Source of the DNA: Siphonodentalium dalli
Lineage: Eukaryota; Mollusca; Scaphopoda; Gadilida; Siphonodentaliidae
Direction: 5' to 3'
NCBI GenBank assembly: GCA_032622095.1
Contig: CP136068.1
Location: forward strand, 161,901,465-161,965,464
DNA: 64,000 nucleotides
Shown here: positions 1 through 11,555 of the stretch, one piece after another
Layout of the letters: each line of letters starts with the position of its first letter
Position numbering within the stretch: position 1 is the first letter of the stretch
Program-made: the position numbers and the translations under genes
The notes under the pieces: generated by a model
Databases searched by the model: none
What the model was told of the DNA's origin: nothing
Seen by the model: the letters and a program-made list of their open reading frames with translations, nothing else

Positions 1-49
1 ATGACATCGACAAACGGAACACTCATCTCACCAACCGGGCGCATTTTTT

Positions 50-240
50 TTGGACATTTGTTTGACCGACACCAACATTCACAACTACGAAGCTGGGTAT
101 ACCTATAACTATATGTAGTTTTGGATATGCTACAGGAATGCAGAAAAGAAAGACAAGATACTCCCAGGGAAACTACACCCATAGAAACTTCACGATACAC
201 AGTATTACGAATTGCTGATATAGGCATATTTATAGCCGAG
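50..240 (+). repeat. Dispersed repeat copy ancestral to the 33-bp array
   Basis: This stretch shares a succession of words with 1710-1800 and, more weakly, with 4577-4800: a 'gctacaggaat' core, an 'agaaagac' run, 'cagggaaact' and then 'cagtattacgaatt'. Here the segment is single-copy and continues into 'gctgatataggcat'. At 1789 the corresponding part is amplified into a long array. No gene is seen in 1-900. A 20-bp unit (aaagtcatattggactcccg) occurs twice in tandem at about 589-631. Confidence 0.55.
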
Positions 241-919
241 GCGGATGAATTTCTTCATATCCATTTCTATCCACACAACTAAAACATATATGTTTATTCG
301 CAGGAATCCATGTCTATATCTAATTCCAATTTAAATATTAATCTAATCTGAAAATTATAGTGAAATATTTAAATTCTTTATGTAGCCATTATTGATTGTA
401 TTATGTCAGTCAGGGGTGCCGGGTAGACGACCATCATAGGCCACGGCACTCCACACAATACGTATACAAATAGACTTATATTATAATGTATTAATGTATA
501 ATGTATTGTGAAATAAAATATTTTATTATCCATCCCTTAACTAACACCATTTCCGATTGGGCAAAAGCCGCCCCGTGATAGTCGTGGAAAAAGTCATATT
601 GGACTCCCGAAAGTCATATTGGACTCCCGACTGTACAATATCACCTTTTTATTGGGACTGCGCGACGTCACGAATTAACTCTATTGCGAAATGAATAGGT
701 GAAATTGTGATGCCCGCGTAACACTGATGGATTTTAGCAGACGTTTCACTTTCGCATTGAGTTTTTTTCTCACTTCCGTGTTTATTTTCCAAATCATGCT
801 TTCTGATGATCAATATACAGGCTTTTACAGAGAATTAAGTGCCGTCAAATACCAAAAATAACCACAAACGTTTTATTCCCAAAATTTGGATAAACATACA
901 GATGGATAATAAAAATGTC

Positions 920-1081
920 ATTATACAATGTTGTGTACAGTATGAGTTTTTTTGTACTTGTCCAGGTTGTGGTGAAAAGTCATAATGGACTCGACACTGG
1001 CGTGTCTCTTCCAATATGACTTTTCTCCATAACCTGGACTCGTACAAGAAAAACACATACTGTACACAACATTGTATAATA
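920..1081. repeat. Fold-back (hairpin) repeat
   Basis: The left arm (about 920-990, starting 'ttatacaatgttgtgtacag') is repeated in reverse complement at about 1012-1081 (ending 'ctgtacacaacattgtataa'). Both arms carry a 'gtccaggtt' word and an 'aaaagtcata(a/t)tgg' word. The loop is about 20 bases. The same 'agtcatattggactc' core appears in tandem just upstream at about 589-631. The small open frames over it are by-products of the hairpin. Confidence 0.75.
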
Positions 1082-1256
1082 ACTTTATAATCCTATCCAA
1101 TCATATCCTTATAAGTTGGACACCCCAATACGCCATAGCGAAGACGACATACAATCACAATCCTGGTTACACCGCGACAACTCAAGTGGAAGTACATTAC
1201 GTTAAGAAACAGAAATCTCATCGCAGCAACCGGGCGCATCTACATGTAGTTGGACA

Positions 1257-1706
1257 TTAAAATTACTCAATCCGAATCGATGGGCCCCATATCATCAGAT
1301 CCCAACATCAATTTTTGTTAAATGCCGCTTCTGTAATCAGAATCGAGTAATTGCCCAAAATAATGCTAACTACAGTCAACTATAATATCAAATTGCCCAT
1401 AACCTGTTATTTATCAACATTTTGTTCAACGCAATTTTGCCGGTTTGTCAAATATCTGACGAAAAAAAAAAATCGATTTTAGATTTTTTCATCTTCATCC
1501 GCAATTTGGTCCGATGCGGTCTTCTCGTCGACTGTTTACTGGGCCACTAAACATTATCGATGGTGAAAAATAATTGAGTTAAAAAAAATCGATATCTGAT
1601 CTCTATGAGCTTTGGTGGGTGGGTTCCTCGACTCGAATAAATAATTTGTTTTACCCCTGAAGCCAATCGTAATTTTCGAGCGTTAATTCGGATTATGCAT
1701 CTTTAA
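1257..1706 (+). mobile_element. TTAA-flanked non-autonomous element, family T1, copy 1
   Basis: The element is bounded by TTAA on both sides. Its ends are imperfect inverted repeats: the left begins after TTAA with 'aattactcaatccga' and the right ends 'tcggattatgcatct' before TTAA. A second copy lies at 17116-17522, and an inverted truncated copy at 48408-48723 ends 'caatccgattgagtacct' style against TTAA. Internal landmarks shared by copies are 'ggtgaaaaataa', 'tcgatatctgat' and 'gagctttg(g/a)tgggtgg'. It has no coding capacity. TTAA targets suit piggyBac- or Kolobok-type transposases; which one is inference. Confidence 0.7.
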
Positions 1707-1788
1707 CATTCGCAACCACGAATCTGGGTGTATGTATATGCTACAGGAATTCCGAAGAGAAAGACGAGATACACTCAGGGAAACTACC

Positions 1789-3012
1789 CCCCAGAGAAAC
1801 CTCACATATTATTACCAATTACCCCAGAGAAACCTCACACATTATTACCAATTACCCCAGGGAAACCTCACACATTACTACCAATTACCCCAGAGAAACC
1901 TCACACATTATTACGAATTACCCCAGGGAAACCTCACACATTATTACGAATTACCCCAGGGACACCTCACACATTATTACCAATTACCCCAGGGAAACCT
2001 CACACATTATTACCAATTACCCCAGAGAAACCTCACACATTATTACCAATTACCCCAGGGAAACCTCACACATTATTACGAATTACCCCAGGGAAACCTC
2101 ACACATTATTACGAATTACCCCAGGGAAACCTCACACATTATTACCAATTACCCCAGGGAAACCTCACACATTATTACCAATTACCCAGGGAAACCTCAC
2201 ACATTATTACGAATTACCCCAGGGAAACCTCACACATTATTACGAATTACCCCAGGGAAACCTCACACATTATTACGAATTACCCCAGGGAAACCTCACA
2301 CATTATTACGAATTACCCCAGGGAAACCTCACACATTATTACCAATTACCCCAGGGAAACCTCACACATGATTACCAATTACCCCAGGGAAACCTCACAC
2401 ATTATTACCAATTACCCCAGGGAAACCTCACACATTATTACCAATTACCCCAGGGAAACCTCACACATTATTACCAATTACCCCAGAGAAACCTCACACA
2501 TTATTACCAATTACCCCAGGGAAACCTCACACATTATTACCAATTACCCCAGGGAAACCTCACATATTATTACGAATTACCCAAGAGAAACCTCACACAT
2601 TATTACCAATTACCCCAGGGAAACCTCACACATTATTACCAATTACCCCAGGGAAACCTCACACATTATTACCAATTACCCCAGGGAAACCTCACACATT
2701 ACCAATTACCCCAGAGAAACCTCACACATTATTACGAATTACCCCAGAGAAACCTCACACATTATTACCAATTACCCCAGAGAAACCTCACACATTATTA
2801 CGAATTACCCCAGGGAAACCTCACACATTATTACGAATTACCCCAGGGAAACCTCACACATTATTACCAATTACCCCAGAGAAACCTCACACATTATTAC
2901 GAATTACCCCAGGGAAACCTCACACATTATTACGAATTACCCCAGGGAAACCTCACACATTATTACGAATTACCCCAGGGAAACCTCACACATTATTACC
3001 AATTACCCCAGC
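1789..3012 (+). repeat. 33-bp minisatellite, about 37 copies
   Basis: The unit runs 'ccccagggaaacctcacaca' followed by 'ttattaccaatta'. The main variants are g/a in 'cag(g/a)gaaac' and c/g in 'tac(c/g)aatta'. Because 33 is a multiple of three, two forward frames stay open for 430-470 codons (repeating NLTHYYQLPQG or KPHTLLPITPG). One unit near 2165 has lost a base and one near 2700 lost three. I read this as non-coding satellite DNA, not a gene. Confidence 0.95.
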
Positions 3013-3255
3013 AGCAACTAGTTGGAGATCCTCGGGGAGATCACTCTATATATAGGGGAGATCACTCTATATATCCCGACATAACTAGTTGGAGACCCTC
3101 GGGGAGATCACTCTATATATCCCAACATGACTAGTTGGAGATCCTCTATATATAAGGGATATCACTCTATATATCCCGACATAACTAGTTGGAGATCCTC
3201 TATATATAGGGGAGATCACTCTATATATCCCGACATAACTAGTTGGAGATCCTCT
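3013..3255 (+). repeat. Short tandem repeat with 'ggagatcactctatatat' core
   Basis: There are four imperfect tandem units of roughly 60-65 bp built from 'actagttggagatcctc', 'ggggagatcactctatatat' and 'cccgacata'. The repeat directly abuts the end of the 33-bp array. Confidence 0.85.
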
Positions 3256-3762
3256 GTATATCGGATGGTGTCACCCCCCTCTTTTCTGCACGCTGGGTTC
3301 GGGTGATTTTGAAGTTACTCATGATTCATACCCCTCTGTCAACTGGTACTTGGGTAATCACATGCCCATTTTAAGGGTATTCAGGATTCAACAAGGCTGG
3401 TTCACAGATTTTATAGCAAATTATTAAAATTGTCATGATTTCTTAGCCAAAATGACATATTTTAATCTTATCCGGTCTCAAACATCTGTATTATGTGAAA
3501 GTTATGTCTTGTATTCTATATTTTCTTAACTGGTACGCAGGATTCACATCTCTGTTAACTAGTATTCGTGATTCATGGGGGTGGGGTAGTGGATGGCGCC
3601 ATCATATAGACATATGTATCCGATAATGCTTAAAGCGTTGTTCTGAGGGCTCACATTTGTATGTGATATTCGGAGTTGGACACCCCTTACTGGAGCTTCC
3701 TGATATGTTTTGGTATATATATCCTTCGTGTAAGAATACCACGCACCACCCTCCATTCTCCA

Positions 3763-4262
3763 TGTTTAGGGTTATGGTTAGGGTTAGGGTTAGGGTTAGG
3801 ACTAGGGTTAGGGTTAGGGTTAGGGCTAGGGTTAGGGCTAGGGTTAGAGTTAGGGTTAGAATTAGGGTTAGGGTTAGGGTTAGGGTTAGAGTTAGGGTTA
3901 GGGCTAGGGGTAGAGTTAGGGTTAGAGTTAGGGTTAGATTTAGGGTTAGGGTTAGGGTTAGGGTTAGGACTAGGGTTAGGGCTAGTGTTAGGGTTAGGGC
4001 TATGGTTAGGGTTAGGGTTGGGGTTATGGTTAGGACTAAGGTTAGGGTTAGGGTCAGGGCTAGGGTTAGGGTTAGAGTTATGGTTAGGGTTAGGACTAGG
4101 GTTAGGGCTAGGGTTATGGCTAGGGTTAGGGTTAGGGTTAGAGTTAGGGTTAGGGCTAGGACCAGGGTTAGGGCTAGGGTTAAGATTAGGGCTAGGGTTA
4201 GGGTTAGGGCTAGGGTTAGAGTTAGGTTTAGGGCTAGTGTTAGGTTAGAATTAGGGTTAGTG
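3763..4262 (+). repeat. Interstitial telomere-type (TTAGGG)n tract, degenerate
   Basis: About 500 bp of TTAGGG hexamers carry point variants (TTAGAG, CTAGGG, TTAGGA, TTATGG, GTCAGG). TTAGGG is the telomere repeat of most animals. The variant load and the non-telomeric flanks show an internal, decaying tract, not a chromosome end. Two frames remain open for about 190-235 codons (RVRVRV and LGLGLG) simply because the unit is 6 bp. Confidence 0.95.
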
Positions 4263-4299
4263 TATTCTTACATGAATGACATACCAATTTTTAGGATAC

Positions 4300-4516
4300 C
4301 CTGTGCCAATACATTCTCATATATATGCGAGGCTCGCTATGGGAGATTCGCATATATAAGATAATGCATTGGCCTAACACTATTTACCTTGACCTTGAAA
4401 TCCAGTGCACTCTCCTATATATGCGAGGTCGCTACGAGAGACTCACATATATGATAAGGCACTGGCGCAGGATCATTAATGCTGCACCAGCGCGGCTCCC
4501 GCAACGAAAGGGTAAA
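4300..4516 (+). mobile_element. piggyBac-like MITE remnant with two palindromic modules
   Basis: Two decayed copies of the window's 70-bp palindrome module lie at about 4303-4374 and 4401-4467. They read 'tgtgccaatacattctc', 'tatatatgcgag' and then the reverse complement back to 'gcattggcc'. The segment ends 'gctgcaccagcgcggctccc' and 'cgaaagggtaaa', like the right end of the intact TTAA element at 29655-29873. The left terminus is missing. Confidence 0.65.
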
Positions 4517-4576
4517 ATGAAGAGAATCTAGACACGTTCCTTGTTGTGGTGCGACATGATGCTGATATAGAAAAAA

Positions 4577-4805
4577 ATCATCGTATACGCACGGGGGTAG
4601 TTAAGAATTCGGGAGGTTGGTACCCATGCACACTCGCAATCGGACACCTTCGTCCCAGGAATGGATATTGGAATATGTAACGTAACGCGGAAAGGAAAGG
4701 CGAGTTATACTCCCCGAGAAATTTCATCCCACAATACACAATATTACCAATTTCTGATATAGGCATCTGTATCCGCCGATGATAAATGGCTACTTCCACG
4801 TTTAT
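4577..4805 (+). repeat. Dispersed repeat, third copy of the 50-240 family
   Basis: It shares with 50-240 and 1710-1800 the order 'ggaatgga', 'ggaaaggcgag', 'actccccgagaaa', 'cacaatattaccaatt', 'gatataggcat'. It is single-copy here. It supports the idea that the 33-bp array is an amplified piece of an older interspersed repeat. Confidence 0.5.
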
Positions 4806-4929
4806 CGATCCCTTTGCCGGATTAACTGTACACCGCGCCGCCCATGAGTCATAAAGCGGTCATCTCTGCGCACTGCACAGCGCCCTCTGTCGGTAAAGGG
4901 ACCTAACTCGTGTTCGGGGAGGTACTTTC

Positions 4930-7440
4930 GAATGGGACAAGTGACTGGTCCATGTCACGAGAGAGACGGTTATCGTATACCAGGTAAGTGCAATCATAGT
5001 CGTGTGTCATTGTTAGTGAAAGTTATATGGGTATTGCATGATGCCTAATTATAGAGAGATACCCGTCGTGGTTATAGCGTTCGAAGTAACGCACATCTAC
5101 CCGGTTAGTTTTAGTTTAAACAAATTTCATTTGTATACTCTCATATCCGAAACATAAAACATAGGCATACGTAATAACCGGGGTTACAAAGGTGTCGGAC
5201 CGCCGGACAAGTTATTCCAACTTACATATAAGTTACCCGATTCATTCCCAGACAGTGGCGTGGTGACAGGAAGTGCAGGTAGGGGTGTACCGGAGGCGTC
5301 CCACTCAACATTGGCCAACATTTTCAACAGTTATCAAGAAATGTAATACCTGTCACACCATTTGTTGGAAAGTCCTGTTCAAAGGTATATGCACATTGTA
5401 GGTTAAATTTGTTCAGGTATAGATAACTATTCCAGCCATTTGTATTGTGCATGTGTCAATATTTATGAACTAAATGGCCATCAGTCGGAAATTTTCAAAC
5501 TAATATCAGTTGGCAATTTCCAAAAGTTGATCATGTTGTGCGCCGTATTAAATGTTCACCGCCAGCATATGCTCAATGTCAGGAGCGATACGTTTATTGT
5601 ATAGCAGGTAAGTACAGTCAGTGTGGTGCGTGACAATTATGGCTATTGCATGGTGTCTAAATATAGAGAACTACCACGAGTTACCGCCGAGTTTTTATAG
5701 CGTTTGGCGTGTATCCGATTATTTCCCTGACAGGGACGTGGGGACTGGTTGGGGGGTGGCGAAGGGGTAACCCCACAACATAATTCATTAGTTGGATTTT
5801 TTTTGTACAAAAGTTGGTTAACCCGTTATAAGGATCATTGATGAGTAGTTATTTCATAGGAAATGTTCAAATAATATGTTTAACCGTTTCTATATACTAA
5901 AGCATCGTTGATGAGTTGTTATCCCATATGAAATGTTCAGATAATAAGTACTAAAGCCAATTATTTTTACAACATAAGTTGGACATTTCCAACCATATGG
6001 TGGGGTAAGAACGGGCATGTCCGTCAGTCTATTTTTGCAGTCTAGCTGCAGAAGGATATGATTGGTAGCAAATACAACACACCACACATCACCCTGTATA
6101 TAATAAATACAACACACCACACATCACCCTGTATATAATTATGTTTTATGTTCGTCGTCAACTTTATATTTGTTAAAATTTTAATGGGAGAGGGGCGGAT
6201 GTAAGTTGTCAAAACAAAAACTTGTGCCCCGATCCCTCTTGAGATATTCTATTACAATACAATATGTTTAAACAAAGTCTATTTGTGAGCCGGATTATAA
6301 CTACATCGCGGGGGGAATCACGTGGTTTAGAGGTTGGTGAGTACCACGCAGACAAAATGACCGAGGCGAGTGCAAAAGTACAAACACATAATATATGTGA
6401 CCCGCCATATCAAATCCAGTCGTAAGTCGGGATTTTTTTTACCCTGTGCCAATACATTCTCTTATATATGCGAGTCGACCATAGGTCGCCTCGCATATAT
6501 AAGAGAATGCATTGGCCTATAACAATATTTTATCATTTTTTTTAAATAAATGTTTCTTACAATTTTTAGGACATAAAATAAAAAAACATCCATTACCCTG
6601 CAGGGAGCCCCACACATATATATACGCATATAGAAGAGTGTCGTCTGCTCATGTTTGTCTGGGGCTCTGTATGGGTGAAATTATAAAATTGTTAAAGAAT
6701 ACAAGAAAAACTTATTAAAATTGTAAAAAATTGTTAGGCCAATGCGTTCTCTTATATATGCGAGGCGACCTATTGTCGACTCGCATATATAAGAGAATGC
6801 ATTGGCAAAGGGTAAAAAAATCCCGACTTTCGACTGGATTTGATATAGCGGGTCACATATGAGGAACTGACACAAAACATAGCATGTTGACTGTTACGAG
6901 CATATGCTAGTTTATTTTTGAAACAAGTTGATACCTTATTTGTTCGGAAATAATTGTTTTCTATAACATTCTGACCAAAGTTGCCAGTCTGAGGTGCGTG
7001 GAACAAACCAGCCCATACATCATGGAGAATCCTTCGACTTTGGTCAGAATGTTAGAGCAAACAAATGTTAATTTGGACACAAATGGGGTTTCAAATTGTT
7101 TGAAAAATAGTATATCATCTGCTCGTAGCTGACAAAGTACTATAAGAGGTGTCATATCCTATAATTTATTACCTTTTTGTCCTCGTTTCTGGTCGCGTTT
7201 GCGATTTCTCTCCAATTTTTAGTGCGTCATATACTCATCAACTCGAAACCACGTGATTCCCCACCGTGTACATGTCCACCGCCGCAAATGACTGCTCAAT
7301 GTCCTAAGTGTGACCTTATCGCATAACAGGTAAGCAACATCAGATTCCTGTGTCGTGACTAGTGAAAGTTATATGGCTACTAAATATAGGAAACTAACTT
7401 GAGTTATATACCATGCACCGAGCTTACCGTTAGATTCGGC
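4930..7440 (+). repeat. Three dispersed copies of a segment with a donor-like CAG/GTAAG
   Basis: Three stretches (about 4930-5110, 5555-5700 and 7255-7440) share a layout. A short sequence ending in 'ccaggtaagt', 'gcaggtaagt' or 'acaggtaagc' is followed by 'gtgaaagttatatgg', 'attgcatg(a/g)tg' and 'ctaaatatag'. Each centre matches a 5' splice donor. No open frame of convincing length precedes any of them. They could be duplicated exon ends or copies of a transposon that contains an intron start. The rest of 4806-6390 shows no gene. Confidence 0.45.
6393..6860. mobile_element. mariner/Tc1-like short element carrying two palindrome modules
   Basis: The ends are long inverted repeats. The left is 'tatgtgacccgccatatcaa' continuing to 'cagtcgtaagtcggg'; the right is its reverse complement ending 'gcgggtcacata'. 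They are flanked by TA, consistent with a TA target. Just inside each TIR sits one 70-bp palindrome module (about 6447-6516 and 6737-6806). The centre is AT-rich with no reading frame. A lone end of the same family is at about 23894-23940. Confidence 0.65.
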
Positions 7441-7569
7441 GCACTCCGCTGTGACAATTTCCAAATAGAGAATACATTTACTCAACGGAGTTATTCTCTA
7501 AATTATGTGTACTAATTGGCAGTAGACATCGTCATGTTTTATAGCCCCATTCAAAAGATGGGGGGGGGT

Positions 7570-7935
7570 AACTGTGTTAAAAACCGTTCGACCGTCCGCT
7601 CATATATCTCAGCCATGGGTTTGGAAATTTGGTATGCCGCTTTGGCATCATGAGGGCCTTCAAAAGAGGGTTCATTGACGTTGTTTACATTTTCCGTCCA
7701 AGAGTTGTCCCTCTTTGGTTATCTGAAAATGTAGGATTTCCGTCATCCGTTAATATATCTCAACCATATCGTGTCTCGGTGAAATTTGGTAAAGAGGGTT
7801 GTCATCAGGAGGGCTTTCAAAAGAGGGTTCATTGACATTGTTTCCATTCAAGAGTTATCCCTCTTTGTTCATCTGAAAATGTTGATTTTTTCCGTCCGCT
7901 CATATATAGTTTTTAATTTGGTTTCCATCCTGCCC
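7570..7935 (+). repeat. Imperfect tandem duplication of about 180 bp
   Basis: Two successive segments share 'ttccgtc', 'catatatctcagcca', 'ttggtaaagaggg', 'tcatgagggccttcaaaaga', 'gggttcattgac', 'agttgtccctcttt' and 'atctgaaaatgt'. I see no gene in 6861-8091. Confidence 0.6.
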
Positions 7936-8091
7936 AAGTTTCAATTGGCACCATGAGGGTATCCCAGCACCATACAGAGGCGCAAACTCTTGTTCTATAT
8001 TGATTACTATGCATGCAGCTACCCTCGTTGGTGAAATAATCGCCATTTATATGTATGGGTGATTAAATCGGCCAGAATTAATGAGTATATA

Positions 8092-8755
8092 TCTGCTATA
8101 TATTTGGAGACTTCCGTGTGTATATCCTTTATATACTCGAAAACGGCGCGACCGATTGAGCCCAAACTTCCTATCTAAGGGTAAAAATCCTCATGAAGTC
8201 CCTTCGCACCGCCTATGAGAACGTCCGAGCACTCCTTCACCCTTCGCCTGCCACCGTCGCTGGAATTGATGGGTTAATCGCGTGATAATTAATGAGCGTT
8301 TGTATATGAGGCGTCGCTATTAAAGAGCGTTTATCTACTTTAGTGAAAAATATATACGGCATTTGACCGTCTCGGAAACTGGGGATATCGAGACGAAATG
8401 TCGTACTTAGGGGTTCCAAGGGACGGGGGAGATTTTCGTCGGGTCAGTTTGTCCGCCCGAGGTGACCTTGACCTTGAAACGGGTACCCACAAATGACCTT
8501 GGGCGATATCTTGGTAGTCAGCCGTGACATCGATGTGAAATTTGTTATGTATGGTCAACTCGGGACGGGAAATATTTTTGTCCGGTTATTTTCTCCACCC
8601 AACACGACCTTGACACTGGTACCCGCAAATGACCTTGGACGATATTTCGTGCATCAGCGGTGGCAGCGACGTACGGGGTTACATTGAAAAACAAAAAGTA
8701 ATGGATCGACCAAAGCCATGGGACCAATCACGCCAGTGGCGGGCAAATCTGCTAG
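8092..8755 (+). mobile_element. Non-autonomous Helitron-like element A
   Basis: It starts 'tctgctatatatttggagac' preceded by A. It ends with a GC hairpin 'cgccagtggcg', a spacer and CTAG, with T following. Helitrons insert between A and T, begin TC and end CTRR after a short hairpin, and these marks are all present. It aligns throughout with element B (8756-9362), sharing 'actcgaaaacggc', 'gaccgattgagcccaaactt' and 'gaccttgaccttgaaacggg'. It has no Rep/helicase coding. Confidence 0.75.
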
Positions 8756-8779
8756 TCTACTATATATTTTGAGACTTCC

Positions 8780-8831
<52 letters not shown>

Positions 8832-9362
8832 ATATCCTTTATAGACTCGAAAACGGCTCGACCGATTGAGCCCAAACTTACTATCTAAGGGTAAAAGCCA
8901 CTAGAAGTGTCATCGCACCGCTTCTGAGATCGTCCGAGCACTCCTTCATCCTTCGCCCTGCCACCGGGGTTGGAATTGGTGGGTTAATCTGTTAATGATT
9001 AAGGAGCGTTCGTATCTGCGGTGTCGTTGTTAAAGAGCGTTTGTATACACGAGTATAAATACGGCTCAATCGACCGTCTCGGAAACTGGGGATATCGAGA
9101 CGAAATTTCCTACTTAGGGCTTCCGAGGGACGGGGGAGATTTTCGTCGGGTCAGTTTGTCCGCCTTAGGTGACCTTGACCTTGAAACGGGTACCCACAAA
9201 TGACCTCGGGCGATATCTCGATGTGAAATTTGTTATGTATGGTCAACTCGGGACGGGGAATATTTTGTTGGCGTGTCTGTCGGGGTTACCTTGCAAAACA
9301 AAAATTAATGGATCGACCAAAGCCATGGGACCAATCCCGCCAGTGGCGTGCTAATCTGCTAG
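8756..9362 (+). mobile_element. Non-autonomous Helitron-like element B, head-to-tail with A
   Basis: The left end 'tctactatatattttgagac' follows the CTAG of element A with no base between. TCTACTA is a classic Helitron 5' terminus. The right end repeats 'ccgccagtggcg', spacer and CTAG (9359-9362) followed by T. It contains a (TA)n(TG)n microsatellite at about 8780-8831 that element A lacks. Confidence 0.78.
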
Positions 9363-9547
9363 TATGTTTATAATTCTTCGTATACTGCGGACGTTGACGC
9401 TGCATGGCAGCCATTTTATATTTGCTCTTTGCATGATTAAATCCTTGGTAACATGCCCTATATATAATAATCAAATCAATTGTCATCCGACGAATGCCAA
9501 ACTTCATATGGTTATCCAGGTAATGACCTCTGGTATTACGTAAACAT

Positions 9548-9929
9548 TTAAAGGCACAGATGGCCTTCGCGGTAGGTATGCTGTTGAATAGTCACACCCG
9601 TTAAAACTGTCATAAAAATGAAGAATATTAAGATGTAGACATGATTTGTTCTTATACCAATCATCAATATTGCGTAAATAGTATGTTATTGTCAAGTCCA
9701 TTCGCTTTGTTATGTAAACAAATGCCAGGTTCTGTAACGTTTTTGGCATTTGTTTACATAACAAAGCATACAAACTTGACAATAACACACTATTTACGCG
9801 ATAGTTATGATTGGTATAAGAACAAGTGTATGTATATATTTAAATATTTTTTCTGCTTATGGCAGTTTTAAGGGTTATGACACATTTAACAGCATACCCA
9901 CATCGAAGGCCATCCGTGCATGCCTTTAA
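9548..9929. mobile_element. TTAA-flanked fold-back element, family T2, copy 1
   Basis: There is one long hairpin between TTAA sites. Left-arm words in order are 'aaaggca', 'gatggccttcg', 'ggtatgctgtt', 'ttcttataccaatcat', 'gcgtaaatagt', 'gttattgtcaag' and 'tttgttatgtaaacaaatgc'. The right arm is their reverse complement, with a loop of about 25 bases near 9727-9750. The small open frames on both strands come from the arms. A relative is at 12018-12645. Confidence 0.85.
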
Positions 9930-10570
9930 ACGTTCCGAATTTCTTATTACTCAAATGTCTGTGATGTATGACATTATCCCCTCTCCAAGTTGATCTTAAG
10001 TGACGTGAAAGATCAATATAACCATGCAGGTTTAACCACACGTGTGTATAACATGTAAAGTGTGTAACAGTTTCCTACGGAAGTCGCTTAATATCAAGTG
10101 ACCATTCCGCATACGGTTTAGACATTTTGTGCCCAAAGTGTACCAAAGATGAATAATCCAATCTTCTAATAACTGAATTAGCGACCAACTGTATGCAGGC
10201 AGTACGACACTGGGATTTGGCTGCGCGATAAGAGCTTATTTTGATTGAAGTTTATTTAACATATCGGTAGTAACAGCTTCTCTTTACCACCGACTAATGT
10301 TTATACGTGTTCGTACACGTTGGGCCGACATCTATAAACATGTACATGTAGGTTTGGCGCTGAAAAATCACGTGACGTTTCCGCCACGTGACTCTCAATA
10401 GCAATACCACAGTAACCCACGTTACAAATTACACGCACGTGATGATAAACCTGGCCATTACATGAACTTACCCGGGTTAAACGTGAAATGTGCATGAGTT
10501 GCCTATATTGTGTACCTCCCATTCCGTGTTATTTAAACAATGCGTTTTCCGAAATGTAAAGTGGATTTGA

Positions 10571-10652
10571 CCTCGGGTTTCGTGGGTGTGGCCCCGGATT
10601 TCGTGGGTGTGGTCCCGGGTTTCGTGGGTGTGGCCCCGGGTTTCGTGGGTGT
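10571..10652 (+). repeat. 21-bp GC-rich minisatellite, 4 copies
   Basis: Four copies of 'ccccgggtttcgtgggtgtg' plus g occur with few changes. Nothing else recognisable is found between 9930 and 11240. Confidence 0.9.
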
Positions 10653-11239
10653 GTCTATGGTCTATTGCTGCATAGACATACACACACATATAGGGGAGGG
10701 CGTCATATCAAACATGACCCGCAGACGCAGACATGCTGCTGCTACGTTCTTCTTTAGGACTACTTGTTTTTAAGTGATTTCTACAAGTACTATCTCTTGC
10801 GGTCTTCCTAGTCACAGTCGTATCTGTCTTTACAGTCTGGTAGGGTTTCCACAGTCAAGCAACAGCCAACGTCTGGTGAGTCGATCAAAAACCATTTTAA
10901 CATTTAGACTACCCCACCGATATCGCTTGCTACGTTCCCGACAAGGGTTAGTCTTGATTTGGGTCGAGTTAGTGATCGAATTATATTCATAAGTACCAAC
11001 CGGTGCAACGGGTATACCGGTTTAATGATAGTTATAATTGTTGAACTTATTGTTCAGTTCCCACCAATTAATATGAATCGTGCAGCTATTGTATTATATG
11101 TTGGTATGTCTGTCGTCTGCTGTTATCACCTGAACATCCCTCCAAATAGACGATTTCAATGTAGATTTTTACAACTGAATGGGATAATCCAGTTAGTAAC
11201 GAAAGGGTTAATATGGAGGTTTCTCAAACCAAGCAGTCG

Positions 11240-11475
11240 TAACCTTCATGTAGTGCCCAACAACATTTATGTAGTGCCCAACAAAATGTATGTAGTGCCA
11301 AAAAAAATACATGCAGTGCCAAACACAAGTAGAGTCAAACACAATTCATTTAGTGCCAAAAAAATGCATGAAGCGCAATACAATATTCATGTAGTGCCAA
11401 ACAAAATTCATATAGTGCCAAACAAAATTCATGTAATGCCAAACAACATTCATGTAGTGCCAAACAAAGTTCGCA
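11240..11475 (+). repeat. 21-bp minisatellite, about 11 copies
   Basis: The unit is approximately 'tagtgccaaacaaaattcat' plus g, diverged between copies. It forms the second half of a 180-codon open frame starting at 10959 (repeat xVVPNKIHV). The frame is open because 21 is a multiple of three, and the upstream half resembles no protein I know. Confidence 0.9.
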
Positions 11476-11555
11476 AAAACATTTCGACCAGGACAAACTG
11501 ACCACGATTATGATATCGTGCGCATTGTGTGTGTCGCTCTACACGACCAACACGA

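Noticed and set aside
1728..3134. 430-470 codon frames (KPHTLLPITPG / NLTHYYQLPQG repeats)
   Set aside because: A 33-bp unit keeps two forward frames open at once, and an indel moves one into the other. This is a minisatellite derived from a dispersed repeat.
3657..4364. RVRVRV and LGLGLG frames
   Set aside because: They are translations of degenerate TTAGGG repeats.
10959..11501. 180-codon plus frame
   Set aside because: The second half is a 21-bp minisatellite and the first half has no recognisable features.
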